A stretch of DNA of 64,000 bases from positions 30,539,354 through 30,603,353 of the forward strand of contig NC_054549.1 in assembly GCF_017654505.1 (NCBI RefSeq), in the 5' to 3' direction. The position numbers and the translations under genes were made by a program. Origin of the DNA: Polyodon spathula (lineage: Eukaryota; Chordata; Actinopteri; Acipenseriformes; Polyodontidae). A model generated the notes under the pieces. That model was given only the letters and a program-made list of their open reading frames with translations, had not been told where the DNA came from and ran no database searches. Of the stretch, positions 50,515 to 61,999 are shown one piece after another (the stretch's first letter is position 1; each line of letters opens with the position of its first letter).

Positions 50515-51580
50515 GAATTAAAATTTTGTGGCATTTACTTCATCTGTGGTGTTCATTTAAATCAAAAAGTGTATTTATTTATTAATTCATTTATTTATTT
50601 ATGTTTCTGTCTGGTGTGCCTTGGTTCTGACATCATCAGGGATTTTTTTTCACTGACACTGAATTATTTGAGGAAAAAATAGACTGAACCGATGATAGAT
50701 GACTCCCTAAGCTCATTCTATCAGTGTATCCCTGTTCTGGTAAGTCAGTTACTGTATTTTAAATCTAATAAATCTATATTTATAGCCTTGTGTAGCCTGT
50801 TTAAAATTAAACATGCACAGCAATTTATGGTATTTAGATCAAATGTGAAACCTGCGGGTGAGGCATGTCTGAGCCACTGAACGAAGCGTTTACAATTTAT
50901 GTGGAGATCAGGATTCAACCACTGTAAAAAGGATTTCAGTTAAATATTTGTCAAATACTGTACCCTGGTCATGTAGCATGCTGTGGGATATACTGTATTT
51001 AACCCAAGTGGTGCTGCATCTATTTCCCAGTGCCAGCTCTCTAACAGACACCCTTATCCAAATGATCGTCAATGTAAAGAGAAGCTAGTGAAATCAAGCT
51101 CCCGGGGACTATTTCTAGCAAATACAATACTTATTTAACTGCAGCAAAGCACTAGAATACAATTTGGACTCATGTTAATTTCTTTGTTATTTGCTATACA
51201 GCACATTAAACAGCTATACTTGAATGTTTTTCCCTTGTCTTTGCTCATTTGTAAATGTGAGAATGCAACTTGTATAGAAAGTGACTTTGTGATCATATGA
51301 AGAGGAATGCAAAGCACTTGAATTTTCAACATTTAAATACAAGCAAGAGCTAGTATATTTTCATTAAAACCATTTCAACAAGATTTCAGGTAAGAAATTA
51401 CTAATTAAAATGTCTCCTTGCTGCAGACCCCCAAGGAATTACAGCTTAATATGTTTACAATAAAATACAATGAAATACATTACTATGCATAAAGCAGTAA
51501 ACCCTTGCACACAAACCAGATCGGAAAGTAAATATGCAGCTGAATTTCTGAGCACATTTCTACAGGGTGCCCTTGGTATT
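50515..51580. other. No supported gene
   Basis: A weak exon-like spot at about 50682-50739 (+) is open in one frame and followed by CTG|GTAAGT, but it lacks a good acceptor. The rest shows nothing. Confidence 0.3.
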
Positions 51581-51586
51581 TAGAAC

Positions 51587-52254
51587 TGTGACAAGGAGGA
51601 CTTTATTGCTGGTTCTTGTGCGTATGTGTACAGCTGGGACACGTAACAGGAGATTCGCTGCTGGGCAATCAATTGAGCAGGTTAGCTCATCTGGCGTTGA
51701 GCTGATCGGGAGGTCCTGATTGGCTGGGGGGTTGTGACTGGGAGGCTGCACTGAGCTCAAAAGGTGTCTGCACCACAGCTTGAGGCTACTGCATACAGAC
51801 ATGGGTTGAGCGAAAGCTTACTGTGTGTACATCGAAAAGGAGGGCATCTGCTCCATGGAGAGAACTACTACACGAAACCCCACCACTCCAAGACGGTGGT
51901 CATGAAGGCATTGCCCAGCCTAGGCCGTCAGGAAGACGCGAGAGTCACCAGGAGAATGCTGGCATTTCACTAGGTCAGTTTAGGAGATTGGATCCCAAAC
52001 TAAGTATAGAGAGGGTTTTGTAGTGTAGTAGGTTCCAGGAGAAAGACGTCTCTTTAAGTAAGGGTATCGCTCGCCTTGTGTGGCAAACTTTTATTTTTAG
52101 CTTTGTTTTGTTTTCTTTATTAAATCTGGTGCTAAGATTGATTACCATTGTTGATTACAATTGTTGGGGCCTGTGCAGCATGTCAACACCCACTGCTCTG
52201 TCTGATTCAGTATTATTCAGTGATGACTCACGTTTGTAACATCACCCTGTTACA
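51587..52254 (+). mobile_element. Solo LTR with 5-bp target duplication
   Basis: The element starts TGTGACAAGG and ends CACCCTGTTACA, giving near-inverted TGTGACA/TGTTACA ends. It is flanked on both sides by AGAAC (51582-51586 and 52255-52259), a perfect 5-bp target duplication. A TTTATTAAATCTGG poly(A)-like site lies about 130 bases before the right end. It has no coding region, primer binding site or second LTR nearby, so it is a solo LTR left by recombination. Length and ends suit a gypsy-type retrotransposon; an endogenous retrovirus is possible. The intact duplication suggests it is not very old. Confidence 0.88.
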
Positions 52255-52259
52255 AGAAC

Positions 52260-55200
52260 ATAATAAGGTCATTGGTTAAACTACTGCACATTAACACAAA
52301 CTACCTCGGAAAGATTTGTGAAAATATAACATTGATATAAAATTCATGAAAATGAATGACCCACCGTAGTTCCAGAACAGCGGCTATTTTTGTGTTTTCA
52401 TTACATTTTTTTTGTTTTAAATAAATTGACTAAAAAGAGTGCTCCTTTCTTCAGGAAAGCCAACCCTTGGGATCTCTGGGCATTATTTGCGCATGGTTAT
52501 TAAACACTGGAAATGAATGGTGACAATTATACTTCAGCTAGAAGCTGGGGTATAGTGTCTGGTATATTGTGACTTTTTATTTTATGTTTTACCATGGGTT
52601 TAATTTATATCCACCAAATAGAAACAGCAAAGGAAATAGCATAAATTATGTTTGACAATACAATGGCACGTGTTTTATAGGTCTGTCTGTTTAAGATGCC
52701 TCTAACTCTCAGCTAGGGTTTGTTGGCTTTAAAAATACATATTAAGAGTCAGATGGTTTGCAATATTAAGATAACTAGCTTTGTACGATGGGTTTTAGAA
52801 TGCCAATCACCCTTTTGTTCCACAGACAGTTTGTTCAATACCCACTTATCTTAGAACATTGTCACCACCTGTAACAACAGGTATTGCACTGGGATATCTG
52901 CTTAGGTATGGTAAGGTTAGCAACTCTGTGACTGGAGAACAATGACAGCAGCAGCAGGAACTATGAATGTCCATTGCAGTCCTATGAATAGATGACAAGC
53001 AGCGAGCACAGGAACCACACAAACATCAAATTAATGAGGCAGCATAAGACAATACAAAACTGAACAGAAAGACACAGGGGTTACCAGACTAAGGCAAGAA
53101 AGCATTAATCAATGCGCAACGCCAAGAGATGGAAAATTATATCAAGTGAAATTACAACCTATTTTATGAATAGAAGGAAAGCTTTGGTTATATAAAGGTC
53201 CTTTCAAGTTCTATTGTCTGGCTGTGACAAGCAGCTTTTGGGTTTATGCATTGTTGAGGTTTCATTTGCTACAGTAATTTGTATCTTTGCCTGATTTTAT
53301 TCGGTCTCAACATTTTTTCCCCTGCAATTTTGCCCTTGTAAAAAGCGAATGGCATTTAAGGGTGTTTGAGATGATCAATGTTTGTCATCAGCTTTTTAGA
53401 CAGAGAATGACAAGTGCATTTCTGTTGCTGACAGATGGGTTAATGCACCAATGGCAGGCATTTCTCATTCATAAACCTGTATAATAAGAGAGTGTCTCTA
53501 TGCAGCATGGTGTATTTATTGCAGATGGCTTCTTTGACACTTTGGAGACCAGTTGGGACCGTAACCTTTAATTACCTTTCTGTGGCAAGTGTTCTTTATG
53601 TGACATTGAAGCTTTGATGTGAATCCCAGGCATGGTGTGGGGTTAGATGCCATGACAACCCATCTGTTGAGAATAAGTCTGGAACATTTCTTATGAAGGG
53701 TAATTTGGTTCTATTACAGTCCTAGCATGAACTACTTTTAAACCACTTGTGTTCTTCTGATTTTACACATTTTCAAGAATGTACTCCATTTTACCTAATG
53801 TTCTCGATTTTTAATACAATATATTTGTGTTATTGGACTGAAATTTTGATTAGCAATTTCAACAGATTAGTTCCTGGGCCTTTTACACAGCATGGTTAAA
53901 AACAGTGCCCAAAAAAGGTTTCAAGTACAGGATTTTTTTTTTTTTTTACACAGGCCTAAGAGATAAACATGCTTTATAAATTGTAGAGAAATTCCATCAA
54001 AAAGTTGAACATAAATATCAGGTTCTAAATGACATATATCAAACAAGACAGGAAAACCCTTGGTAAGGAATTAAAAACAAAACATATATTACTGGCTGTA
54101 CACTCATACACATATATACATTGTTATATGATCTGTAGTATTCAAAACTACACATGGTTACTTTTTTTTTTTTTTTATAGATCAGCACAAGCAACCCAAC
54201 ATGCATGCAAACAACCATGCCTGTGAGATTCTTCTAACATTATTTACAACCTAACTGGAAGAGATTAACATTGTCGGGAACCTGGTTGTAAAATGCTGCC
54301 AACACTTACAGATCTGCTCAAATAAAGATTGCAGTAGCTAGTAAGCCTGTTTAAGGCTAATATACCTTTGCTCACCCCTTAGAATATTACACAAAGCGAT
54401 AATAAGATAATAAATGGAAATGCCCAATTAGTGGCTCCACAAATATGATTTCAATATTATCTATGGCTATGTTTGCTATAACATTTGAAAGAGATACATG
54501 AAGCCTACCAAATGAAAATGATATATCCCCATGACTCAACATTTCATTTTAAATAAGTGCTTCATGATTTAACTTAGGATTACATTTGAATAATGGAGCC
54601 ACAATCTATTATGTAGAATAATTGCACACATTTTCCATAGTTTTTGTTATCTGGTACTTTTTAAAAGCTGCTGCAAGGATAGTCATGTCATGATAAAATC
54701 TAGGGATAGTGAATTAAGGTTATTTTCTACCACTAGGATGTTTTGGGACTGTTGTGTTCTAAATGATACAGTGACTGGAACTGTGTGACACAACAGCGTG
54801 GAAATGTGACAACCAAGAGCCTGGACTTTTGCTGTGCTATTTCTTTACGGCCAAACTGCATAGAGCAATAATACAGCAGCAACAGATGATGTTGTTGAAA
54901 TACAGCTTGTTAAAAAATGTTAAAATGTTTTTTGTAAAAAAGAATATGTATTGTTTCCATTACCACAAACACAACAATGAGTAAGGCTGCTGGTTCATCA
55001 GCTAGCTCCGTTTAGAGGGCTTTTGTACATTAATATTTCATTAAACTTCTCATCTATATTCTTAACTAGAGATTACTATTTCTTGGGAAGAATAATATAT
55101 GGCATGCAAGACATAATCAGTAAAGCCTTTTGTGTTACCAGGGAATCTTAAGAAACATTTAAGACAAAATAATATTTAACCATCCTCGGAGATAAAAAAA
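52260..55200. other. No supported gene
   Basis: Mostly AT-rich unique DNA with T-tracts near 53933 and 54164. Confidence 0.35.
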
Positions 55201-55205
55201 AAAGG

Positions 55206-55250
55206 ATGCCAGGTAGAAAGATCCAGTTACAGCTTGGTGGCCATGATCAG
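55206..55250 (+). CDS. Candidate first coding exon (weak)
   Basis: An ATG in the context AAAGGATGC opens 15 codons, MPGRKIQLQLGGHDQ, ending in CAG|GTAAGT, a perfect donor, in phase 0. No acceptor is needed if it is a first exon, but the upstream sequence shows no promoter signs. The exon at 58360 needs a preceding exon with two leftover bases, so the two do not join directly. The frame is short enough to be chance. Confidence 0.2.
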
Positions 55251-55254
55251 GTAA

Positions 55255-55730
55255 GTACAATTTGAATGTTCCTGTAATATCATTTTAAAATCATACAAAG
55301 TTATTGTATTCACCATTTTTAATGCAACGCACATTTAATTAATACCACAGTTCTTATGATGAGAGACATCTGAAATATTAGCATAGTGCCTCCTTAATTA
55401 CCATAAACCAATATCATAATAAAAAAGAACAGGGTGATGTGGATTTTTTTCCTGGATAACGATAAAATCCAGTATTTGTAATGGGCCCACAAAGAGAGAA
55501 GGTAAGAGTGGGGGGTTGGATGGGCAGGAGTCTCGATGACAGAGCTACAAGGGGGAGCGTAGCCATACGTTTGACATAAACCGAGCCAGTTGGACTAATG
55601 TTAGAGTAAGTCTGAAATCTAGGTAACTTGAGTGACCACCAGGTTGAATATAAATTGTATAAACGTTACAAGGAATTTTTAAGTGGAATATTAAAAGCTC
55701 AAGTTCATAGTTCTAGACAAAGATATAAAC
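55255..55730. other. No supported gene
   Basis: A GC-richer patch at 55485-55570 is unclassified; the rest is AT-rich. Confidence 0.35.
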
Positions 55731-55785
55731 TATATATATATATATATATATAATATAGATATATATATATAATATATATAATTAC
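55731..55785. repeat. (TA)n microsatellite, imperfect
   Basis: TA run interrupted by AATA/GATA units. Confidence 0.95.
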
Positions 55786-55789
55786 GAAA

Positions 55790-57175
55790 TTAACGACAAT
55801 CTGAACTTGTTAGACTAAAAAATTCCACAATTTGCCATTTTCAATTTTACAAATTGATAACAGAGTTTATTTTCTTCTGTTCTGCAGTCAGGCTTAAACT
55901 TTTTCATTTAGCAAGCTTGTGCTCTATTGTTCTATTTTAAAAAGAAAACATACAAGTTCAATAGCAATATATTATAGCAAATGCTTTCTCATATTAGAAC
56001 TGAACACAGATGAGCTGGGAAAAAAGTCCTGTATCTGTAAAATGTACTGCTTTCATTTGTTTGGCATTTACAAAAAATTTTTTGTATTCAACCATCACAG
56101 CCACTATTTTTAAAAATGGTTGCAGAGTGTAATGTTTGGATCATTCCTGAAATAGATTTTTAATTTGATTTTTAAATGTTCATATTTTAAACGATATCTG
56201 ACTTGCAGGAATAAATGATCTAATAATAATTGTTAACCACACTGTATCCCTGTTGGTTCTATCCTATACTTGTTGTGTTTGTAAATTAGCAATATGTTTT
56301 CAGTCATTGCATGACTACTCCTGTAAATTAAATTGGATTGTTTTTAGCCTAAAAGACATTAGGGAACACAAGTGGTGTAAGTATCAGATGGCTGAAGCCA
56401 TAATGTGTTTTATTTTTTTATGAATGATGAACCGATAACCACGAACCAGAACTTTCCAAAGCATATAGGATGCATGCAATAATGTATGTTTTATAAGCAA
56501 TAATCAATTTTTAACATTTCATTAAAGATCCATTTTATGTATCTTTAATTGTTCATATGGAATCATTAAACCCAGGTAACTGTGAATGTCATGGTCTCTA
56601 AATAACAACGTCAAGTTAGATCAGCAATACAGTACATTTCCTTAAAACATTTAATGCAACACATTGTGGAAAAAGCTTTTTGGTTTTTTTTTTTGTATGG
56701 CTTAGGCAGACTGCTTACTGAAAAGCCTTATCCATGATTTGTAAACTACAGTAATAACTAAAATAACTATCTTCAATTGGCTTGTAAATAATATTTCTGA
56801 GCTGGTACTCAGAAATCACTGACTCCTGACCAATAAATGTGCATCATCTTGAATCTGGTATTACAATGGATGTGGAAACATGCTGTAATATGTTTTTCGA
56901 GGTTATGAGAAGTTAATCCAAATAAGATCAGCGCAGAGCTTAAATGATATGAATCTAATAACATGTAAAAATGACATGCTTGTACAAAACATACATAAAT
57001 CTCAACTCCCAAACATGTGCCAGTAGTTTAAATTGACTTATAAGGGCCTCCCTTGAATTTAAATTGCCTCTGTATCAGTCTTAGAATTACATCCTTACCA
57101 ATGTGATTATTTCAATAACCACTGTACAACCCTGTCAGTCACCTTTCTTTAACTTGGGCGTCAAAGATCTTAAAG
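55790..57175. other. No recognisable feature
   Basis: AT-rich DNA with short chance open frames. Confidence 0.4.
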
Positions 57176-57179
57176 TCTT

Positions 57180-57257
57180 TCAGACATGCTTGGTATTTAC
57201 ACTGAACTGCAGACCGCAAAATTGAAGGTCACATTCATCAATTGTAGATGATTCAGT
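57180..57257 (-). CDS. Candidate exon or pseudo-exon
   Basis: On the minus strand an excellent acceptor (TGTTTCTGTTTTATTTGCAG) opens a 25-codon frame with TESSTIDECDLQF and GLQFSVNTKHV before TGA. The text after the stop, KTLRSLTPKLKKGD, continues to look coding in the same frame. The TGA could therefore be a mutated Arg codon (CGA) in a decaying gene, or the true end of a protein. No poly(A) signal is close. The candidate upstream exon at 57732-57787 does not join in frame. The protein is not recognised. Confidence 0.3.
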   Translation of the reverse strand, partial: TESSTIDECDLQFCGLQFSVNTKHV

Positions 57258-57731
57258 CTGCAAATAAAACAGAAACATGGGTTACAATTACAAACCCAAG
57301 GAGCAAAAAGAGCAAGCATAGTTCCATAAAGGAAAATAAACCCTCTTGACACTCTGGCTAAGGTGCACATCAGGAATCCATTTCAAACATATTGTCTTAA
57401 AAGATTCTCTGTAATTGTGATTGTATAAAACCTGGTCTAGTTCTCTAACCATTGAAACCAGAATGTGACTGATGTATTAATAATTATTATTTAATGAATA
57501 AAACAAGATGTCATGAGTCACACATAAGTTAAAATGACTTAGAAAATAGTACACAGATTACAAAACAGGATTGGTTCGAAGGCACCATTTATTTAACAGC
57601 TAGTAAATGAAATATAAAGAGACACAAATATATTTTCAGCTGTGTCAAACTATTTTAAAATGTGTTTACTATGAGTAAAAATGCTTATGTAACACCAAAA
57701 AGGGATTTTTTTTAAAGCCTTACTACTTACC

Positions 57732-57787
57732 GAGCAGGAGTAAAGAAGACCAATGAACAACCAGAAGGTGTGGTGTCCGAAGCATAA
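57732..57787 (-). CDS. Candidate first exon with signal-like peptide
   Basis: On the minus strand an ATG opens MLRTPHLLVVHWSSLLLL, a basic start followed by a hydrophobic run like a signal peptide. It ends at CTCG|GTAAGT, a strong donor, with one base left over. The same frame is open upstream of the ATG, so the start is not certain. Joining to the exon at 57257 would give an immediate stop, so any real partner exon must lie elsewhere. It is suggestive but weak. Confidence 0.22.
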
Positions 57788-57799
57788 TCAACAAGTACT

Positions 57800-58270
57800 G
57801 AGAAACGTCATCTGTAATTGACAAACCCAGGATTGGAAAACCCAAAACGCTATCTAACAAGGATGAGCAATACTGGAAGATAATATCCTTAACGAAAAGA
57901 AATAAGACAAGTGTTGAATTGAGAATACAACTGGCAGAAGGTCCAAAGCACCTTTGACCATTGTTCCATTGTCCAATGTCTGTGTTCTTGTGCATGTTTT
58001 AACCTTTTAGTCTTGTTCCCCTTTCTTAACAGAGGTATTCTTACTGCAACACATCCTTTAAGTCCTTATTTAAAAAGTGACCTTCGCACTGTTGATTTGA
58101 TGGACAATGACATTTGTGTCTTCTGCCAGTTCTGCTTTCACTCAATGTTTTTCCCTCTTTATGCAAGTCAAGGTTGTTATAATAGTAGAAAAAACTAGTG
58201 GAGGCTTTGAGTAAATTGTTGACAGTCATAATACATCAGAGTAGAAAAATGCAACATGCCTAAGACTTTT
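57800..58270. other. No supported feature
   Basis: Upstream continuation of the open frame around 57.7-57.9 kb, then AT-rich DNA. Confidence 0.35.
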
Positions 58271-58271
58271 T

Positions 58272-58296
58272 CACACACACACAACACACACACACA

Positions 58297-58329
<33 letters not shown>

Positions 58330-58330
58330 C
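58272..58330. repeat. (CA)n microsatellite
   Basis: CA repeat with small interruptions. Confidence 0.97.
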
Positions 58331-58359
58331 AGTCATAATAATAATCATAATCTTTTCAG

Positions 58360-58433
58360 ATTATTGCAAATTTCAAACAAACTACCAGTACTAAAAGAGA
58401 CCACAAATGTTGTTATTAACTCTGACATTTCAG
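58360..58433 (+). CDS. Candidate internal coding exon
   Basis: The strong acceptor ATAATCTTTTCAG lies 29 bp after a (CA)n tract. The 74-nt exon ends at TTTCAG|GTAAGT, a consensus donor. One frame is open throughout, reading LLQISNKLPVLKE and on to VVINSDIS, with one base left over at each side. A piece at 58642, preceded by a good acceptor (TTTTTTGTGTTTTGAAG), starts with two bases that complete a Gly codon and continues KRQRAKFSIYNSVENYIF before a stop near 58753. The phases therefore agree with a two-exon tail. The protein is not recognised. Confidence 0.38.
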
Positions 58434-58641
58434 GTAAGTTATTTTGCTCATTGCACAAATACACACTGACACAACCACTTTAGTCAAAATTATAAGTTGA
58501 AAATGGTATTAGTTGTTATAATACATCTACAGCCTACATTTGTGAACCTGGTAGGCATGCATACAAATAAAACACAAAGTTGTTGGGAACATTAACTTCT
58601 ATTGTGGAAAGCTTTTCCAATCCCTTTTTTGTGTTTTGAAG

Positions 58642-58753
58642 GCAAACGACAGAGGGCAAAGTTTAGTATTTACAATTCGGTGGAAAATTACATATTTTTT
58701 ATGCAAGTTTTGTTTTCCAATGAGAAAACCTCAATGTGTTATTATCATGTTTA
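58642..58753 (+). CDS. Possible following exon
   Basis: The acceptor TTTGTGTTTTGAAG precedes a frame in phase with the exon at 58360. It reads KRQRAKFSIYNSVENYIF and continues to a TAA near 58753. It could instead end early at a weak donor (TTCG|GTGGAA). An alternative 35-nt exon in the same phase (GINKNCQNGFDL, followed by GTAAGT) lies near 58783-58817. No clear poly(A) signal was seen. Confidence 0.25.
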
Positions 58754-58979
58754 ACCTGACAACCATGGAATTTTTCAACACAGGCATTAACAAAAACTGT
58801 CAAAATGGGTTTGATCTAGTAAGTTTCATCCCTAGTGGTCTGACATAACAAAATCAGCTCATAATTAGACATGGCTTGTCGTGTTTGAAATCCAAGATTA
58901 AACAAGCATGCACAATACATTATCCTTGCAGTCAAGCTTCTCTGACCTATTTAAAAAAAAAAAAAGGAGATTTTTCCTT

Positions 58980-59232
58980 TAATAGAAATACCTTTCCCCC
59001 ATCTTTGCAGCAAGCACTAATAACGGTTATTTACAAACCTAACAAGCACCTCTTAGATTGCCTTAATTATCACCCAATTTCTTTAATTCAAACCAGTTGT
59101 AAAATACTAAGTAAAAGTCTAACTTTTGTATCATAGAATGTAATTTATTAACATATTCATAATGATCAAAAAGGTTTTATAACAAGGAGATTTTCTTCTG
59201 AAAATATCAGACAATTATTAAATCTCAGTACC
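58980..59232 (+). pseudogene. L1-type LINE reverse-transcriptase fragment
   Basis: One frame reads FPPSLQQALITVIYKPN, then LNYHPISLIQTSCKILSKSL. After two in-frame stops it resumes HNDQKGFITRRFSSENIRQL. These are the first conserved blocks of an L1/Swimmer-type reverse transcriptase (family patterns ...LPPS..QA.I.LI.K.., YRPISLLN.D.KI..K.L and HPDQ.GFI.GR...NIR.L). Stops and the absence of the rest of the domain show a dead, truncated copy. An A-tract at 58952-58965 precedes it. Confidence 0.8.
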
Positions 59233-59234
59233 CC

Positions 59235-59538
59235 CGTCAATCTGCCACACTCTAAATGTTGACCACGATAACTGCTGTGATTTTTCAGGAACTGTGTGAT
59301 TATTCTGCATGTGCTATTTTTAAAGATCATTGTGGTCAGATATTTCTAGTCAATTTTTCAAGGCTTTCTTTAGATGTATAGACATATAGACATGCTAATG
59401 ACACCAGACCTTGAACAACTGGAATAATTAACCCTCTAGTGATAGCATATTGAAAATCTTGCTCTTAAAAATGATTTTATGGATTTATTTTGACAAATGA
59501 CAGGTCTTTTTGTTCTTGAGTACAGGGTTCAAAACAGA
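59235..59538. other. No recognisable feature
   Basis: Possibly further decayed L1 sequence; no domain can be read. Confidence 0.3.
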
Positions 59539-59539
59539 A

Positions 59540-59540
59540 C

Positions 59541-59571
<31 letters not shown>

Positions 59572-59572
59572 A
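59540..59572. repeat. C18 followed by (CA)n
   Basis: Compound simple repeat: eighteen C then about eight CA units. Confidence 0.97.
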
Positions 59573-59574
59573 TA

Positions 59575-60179
59575 ATTTACATATAATGTCTGCAATAAAA
59601 TAAAATCTAAACAGGGATTAACCAGTGGTTATTGGCTGGTTTGATAAGTAATGGGCTAAGGCAAAGGGTACCAATGATTAGCAACATTGTGTTGGAAAAT
59701 GTGACGAGTACAGTAACTTTAAAAGTTAGCACTTCTAAAATATAGATTACTACTGGTTTACAATTTTTGAACTAGTCAAGGATTTAAAGAGCTATAAGTC
59801 CAGGACATCCTGTTAAATCCTTATTACTTTGTGTGATTATTTTAAAGCCAAACAATTAAGGTTTTGATGAGCAATAATTGATGGTAAGCAAGTACTATAT
59901 TATATCACAGTTCTTAGAGTAACCAAAATCTTTTAAAACCATTAGTGCTTGATATGTAGCAGCTACTCCCCAAGCACATCTTGCATTTAATGAATAAGTA
60001 AGCCTTTGCAGACACTGTGACTACATGTTTCTAATAGAGAATTAATATTTGATATGTAATGTTGTCCAGAGTGCTTCACTCACTGTCAATTTCTTTTAGA
60101 GGGGAAACAAACACTGACAATGATTTAGAAAAAAATTATAGTTCAGAACTTCCAAGTGAAAATGTATTATCATTGTTAA

Positions 60180-60180
<1 letters not shown>
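59575..60180. other. No recognisable feature
   Basis: AT-rich DNA without support for any gene. Confidence 0.4.

Positions 60181-60182
<2 letters not shown>

Positions 60183-60222
<40 letters not shown>
60183..60222. repeat. (TA)n microsatellite
   Basis: About 20 perfect TA units. Confidence 0.98.
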
Positions 60223-60224
<2 letters not shown>

Positions 60225-60324
60225 TTGTCAGTTATATGATTGATTCTGGTTAATTCTCATTCAAGGTGTCAGTTTGTCTTCAGTGTTAATGCACTAACAT
60301 ACTGAACTTAAGTACCTGGCTGTA

Positions 60325-60870
60325 CTACTGAACAAGTTCCTGACCACCTTTTGGCACCTCCTCAAGACACATCTGTTCAGGCAGCATCTGTAAACCTCAC
60401 AACTCTTGACTATACTGGACTATATGGCCCCCAACTCTATCAGTACTTGCACTTACCTGCTCCTAACTTTGCTGTAGTCTACTGCTGCTCTCAATCATAA
60501 AAATACTTTCTGTATCTTGATTTTACTCTTAAAGGTGACCATATTGATGTTTTTTTGTAATTGCTCTTATTTGCAATCGTTCTTATCCATTTATTGTACT
60601 TATTACTTGCTCTTAATGGAATGTACTCTTATAACCATATATTTCAGTTTAACTGCTCTTAGTAATAATCACTCAGACGTAATTATTTACAGTATTTTTT
60701 TTTATTTCTCTCATATGAATTTGCTCTTATTTACTACTGATTTTATTGTAGTCTATAACTGCTATTATCTGTAATATGATACTTTGTAATGTGATACTTT
60801 GTAAAAACTGTAAGTCACCCTGGATAAGGCCATCTGCTAGTAAATAAATAATAAAAATAAATAATAATGT
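60325..60870 (+). mobile_element. L2-like LINE 3' end
   Basis: The frame FWHLLKTHLFRQHL ends at TAA (60391-60393), the usual carboxyl end of the L2/CR1-group protein. The 3' UTR ends AAAACTGTAAGTCACCCTGG then ATAAGGCCATCTGCTAGTAA and an AATAA-type tail, the signature of fish L2-type elements. It is strongly 5' truncated. Confidence 0.8.
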
Positions 60871-60874
60871 ATGT

Positions 60875-61498
60875 ATTTCAAATCTAAATAAACACAACTT
60901 ACATTTTAGAATAAGTCCACATATAAATCAAGTCATATCATATTCCACAGACAATCAAAAACTTTTCTTTCAGTGGCCCATATTAGTCTAACCCATAATC
61001 CAGAGTTTCTAAACCCTAACTCTAATAATATATCAGTGTTTGCTGGCAACATTTTACAGGTTCCAAATCTTTATTAAAGGTCTGTTGAGCAGGCCTGTAG
61101 CCTGCATTGGTTTTGGTTCAAAGGCATTCCTTCCTGTAACGACAGATGACAGTGTCATGAAGGCTTCTTTTTTGTCTATATTTATACATGCAAATTGAAA
61201 GTCCTTTGTTCCTTAGATTAGCACAACCTGTTGAGTTTGAAAATCAAAATGTCTCCCAAAATTCCATCCACAAAGCAATGTCTAAGCTTATTCTATAGTG
61301 AATAAATTAACAATGAGAAAGTCTGCAGTCTGCCTTCAAACTGAAAATTTAAAACAAGGGTGTATTTTCTGTATGGTGTTCAAATGCACGGACACAGGCA
61401 GTTCAACTAATGATCTAAAAACTGCCCGGATCATGTGTCAAATTGCCCCGTCCCATATCACCCATCCTCTATTTTATTCAGGACTTATAAGATATAAG
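60875..61498. other. No supported gene
   Basis: AT-rich DNA. A short open frame at 61298-61534 has no support. Confidence 0.35.
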
Positions 61499-61499
61499 A

Positions 61500-61795
61500 A
61501 ACATCCATCCATTAACAATAACCGCAGAGCCTAACCTAGCATACACAGGGCACAAGACAGGACTACACCCTGGATGATATGCCAATCCATTGCAGGGCAC
61601 CACACACACTCAAGGGCAATTTAGAAGTGACTAATCAACATATCTTTGGACTGTGGGAGGAAACTGGAGAAAAACCCACGAGAACACTGGGAGAACATGC
61701 AATCTCCACACAGACAGACCCCCGAGGCCAGAATCAAACCCAGGACCTTGGCACTGTGAAGCAGCAGCACCAACCAATACACCACCATGCCGCCC
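61500..61795 (-). mobile_element. V-SINE (DANA/HE1-type), minus strand
   Basis: Read on the minus strand: GGGCGGCATGGTGGTGTATT (A-box region), AAGGTCCTGGGTTTGATTCT (B-box), then the conserved central domain CTGTGTGGAGATTGCATGTT then CTCCCAGTGTTCTCGTGGGT. CCTCCCACAGTCCAAAGATA follows, and the 3' tail closes with GGATGGATG. This is the vertebrate V-SINE superfamily layout seen in zebrafish DANA and shark HE1. The copy is nearly full length and moderately diverged. Confidence 0.88.
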
Positions 61796-61799
61796 ATAT

Positions 61800-61912
61800 A
61801 AGAAACAAGATGACGATAATGCAAAGAGCTGTGTTAACCCAAATAATTTCCGACAGATACCTTTCATTTCAAATTGTCTGAACCCATATTCTGAATCTAC
61901 AAATCTATAAAT
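61800..61912. other. Short spacer
   Basis: Spacer between the V-SINE and (TA)n; nothing is supported. Confidence 0.4.
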
Positions 61913-61913
61913 C

Positions 61914-61984
<71 letters not shown>

Positions 61985-61996
61985 TATATATATATA
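61914..61996. repeat. (TA)n microsatellite
   Basis: Long TA run with two small interruptions. Confidence 0.97.
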
Positions 61997-61999
61997 CAG

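Noticed and set aside
50682..50739. Plus-strand exon-like segment before GTAAGT
   Set aside because: The acceptor is purine-rich and weak, and no partner exon is visible.
51560..52023. Frames of 66-80 codons near 51.6-52.0 kb
   Set aside because: They fall within the solo LTR, which has no coding function.
61579..61910. Overlapping frames of 67-100 codons on both strands
   Set aside because: They are translations of the V-SINE on either strand.
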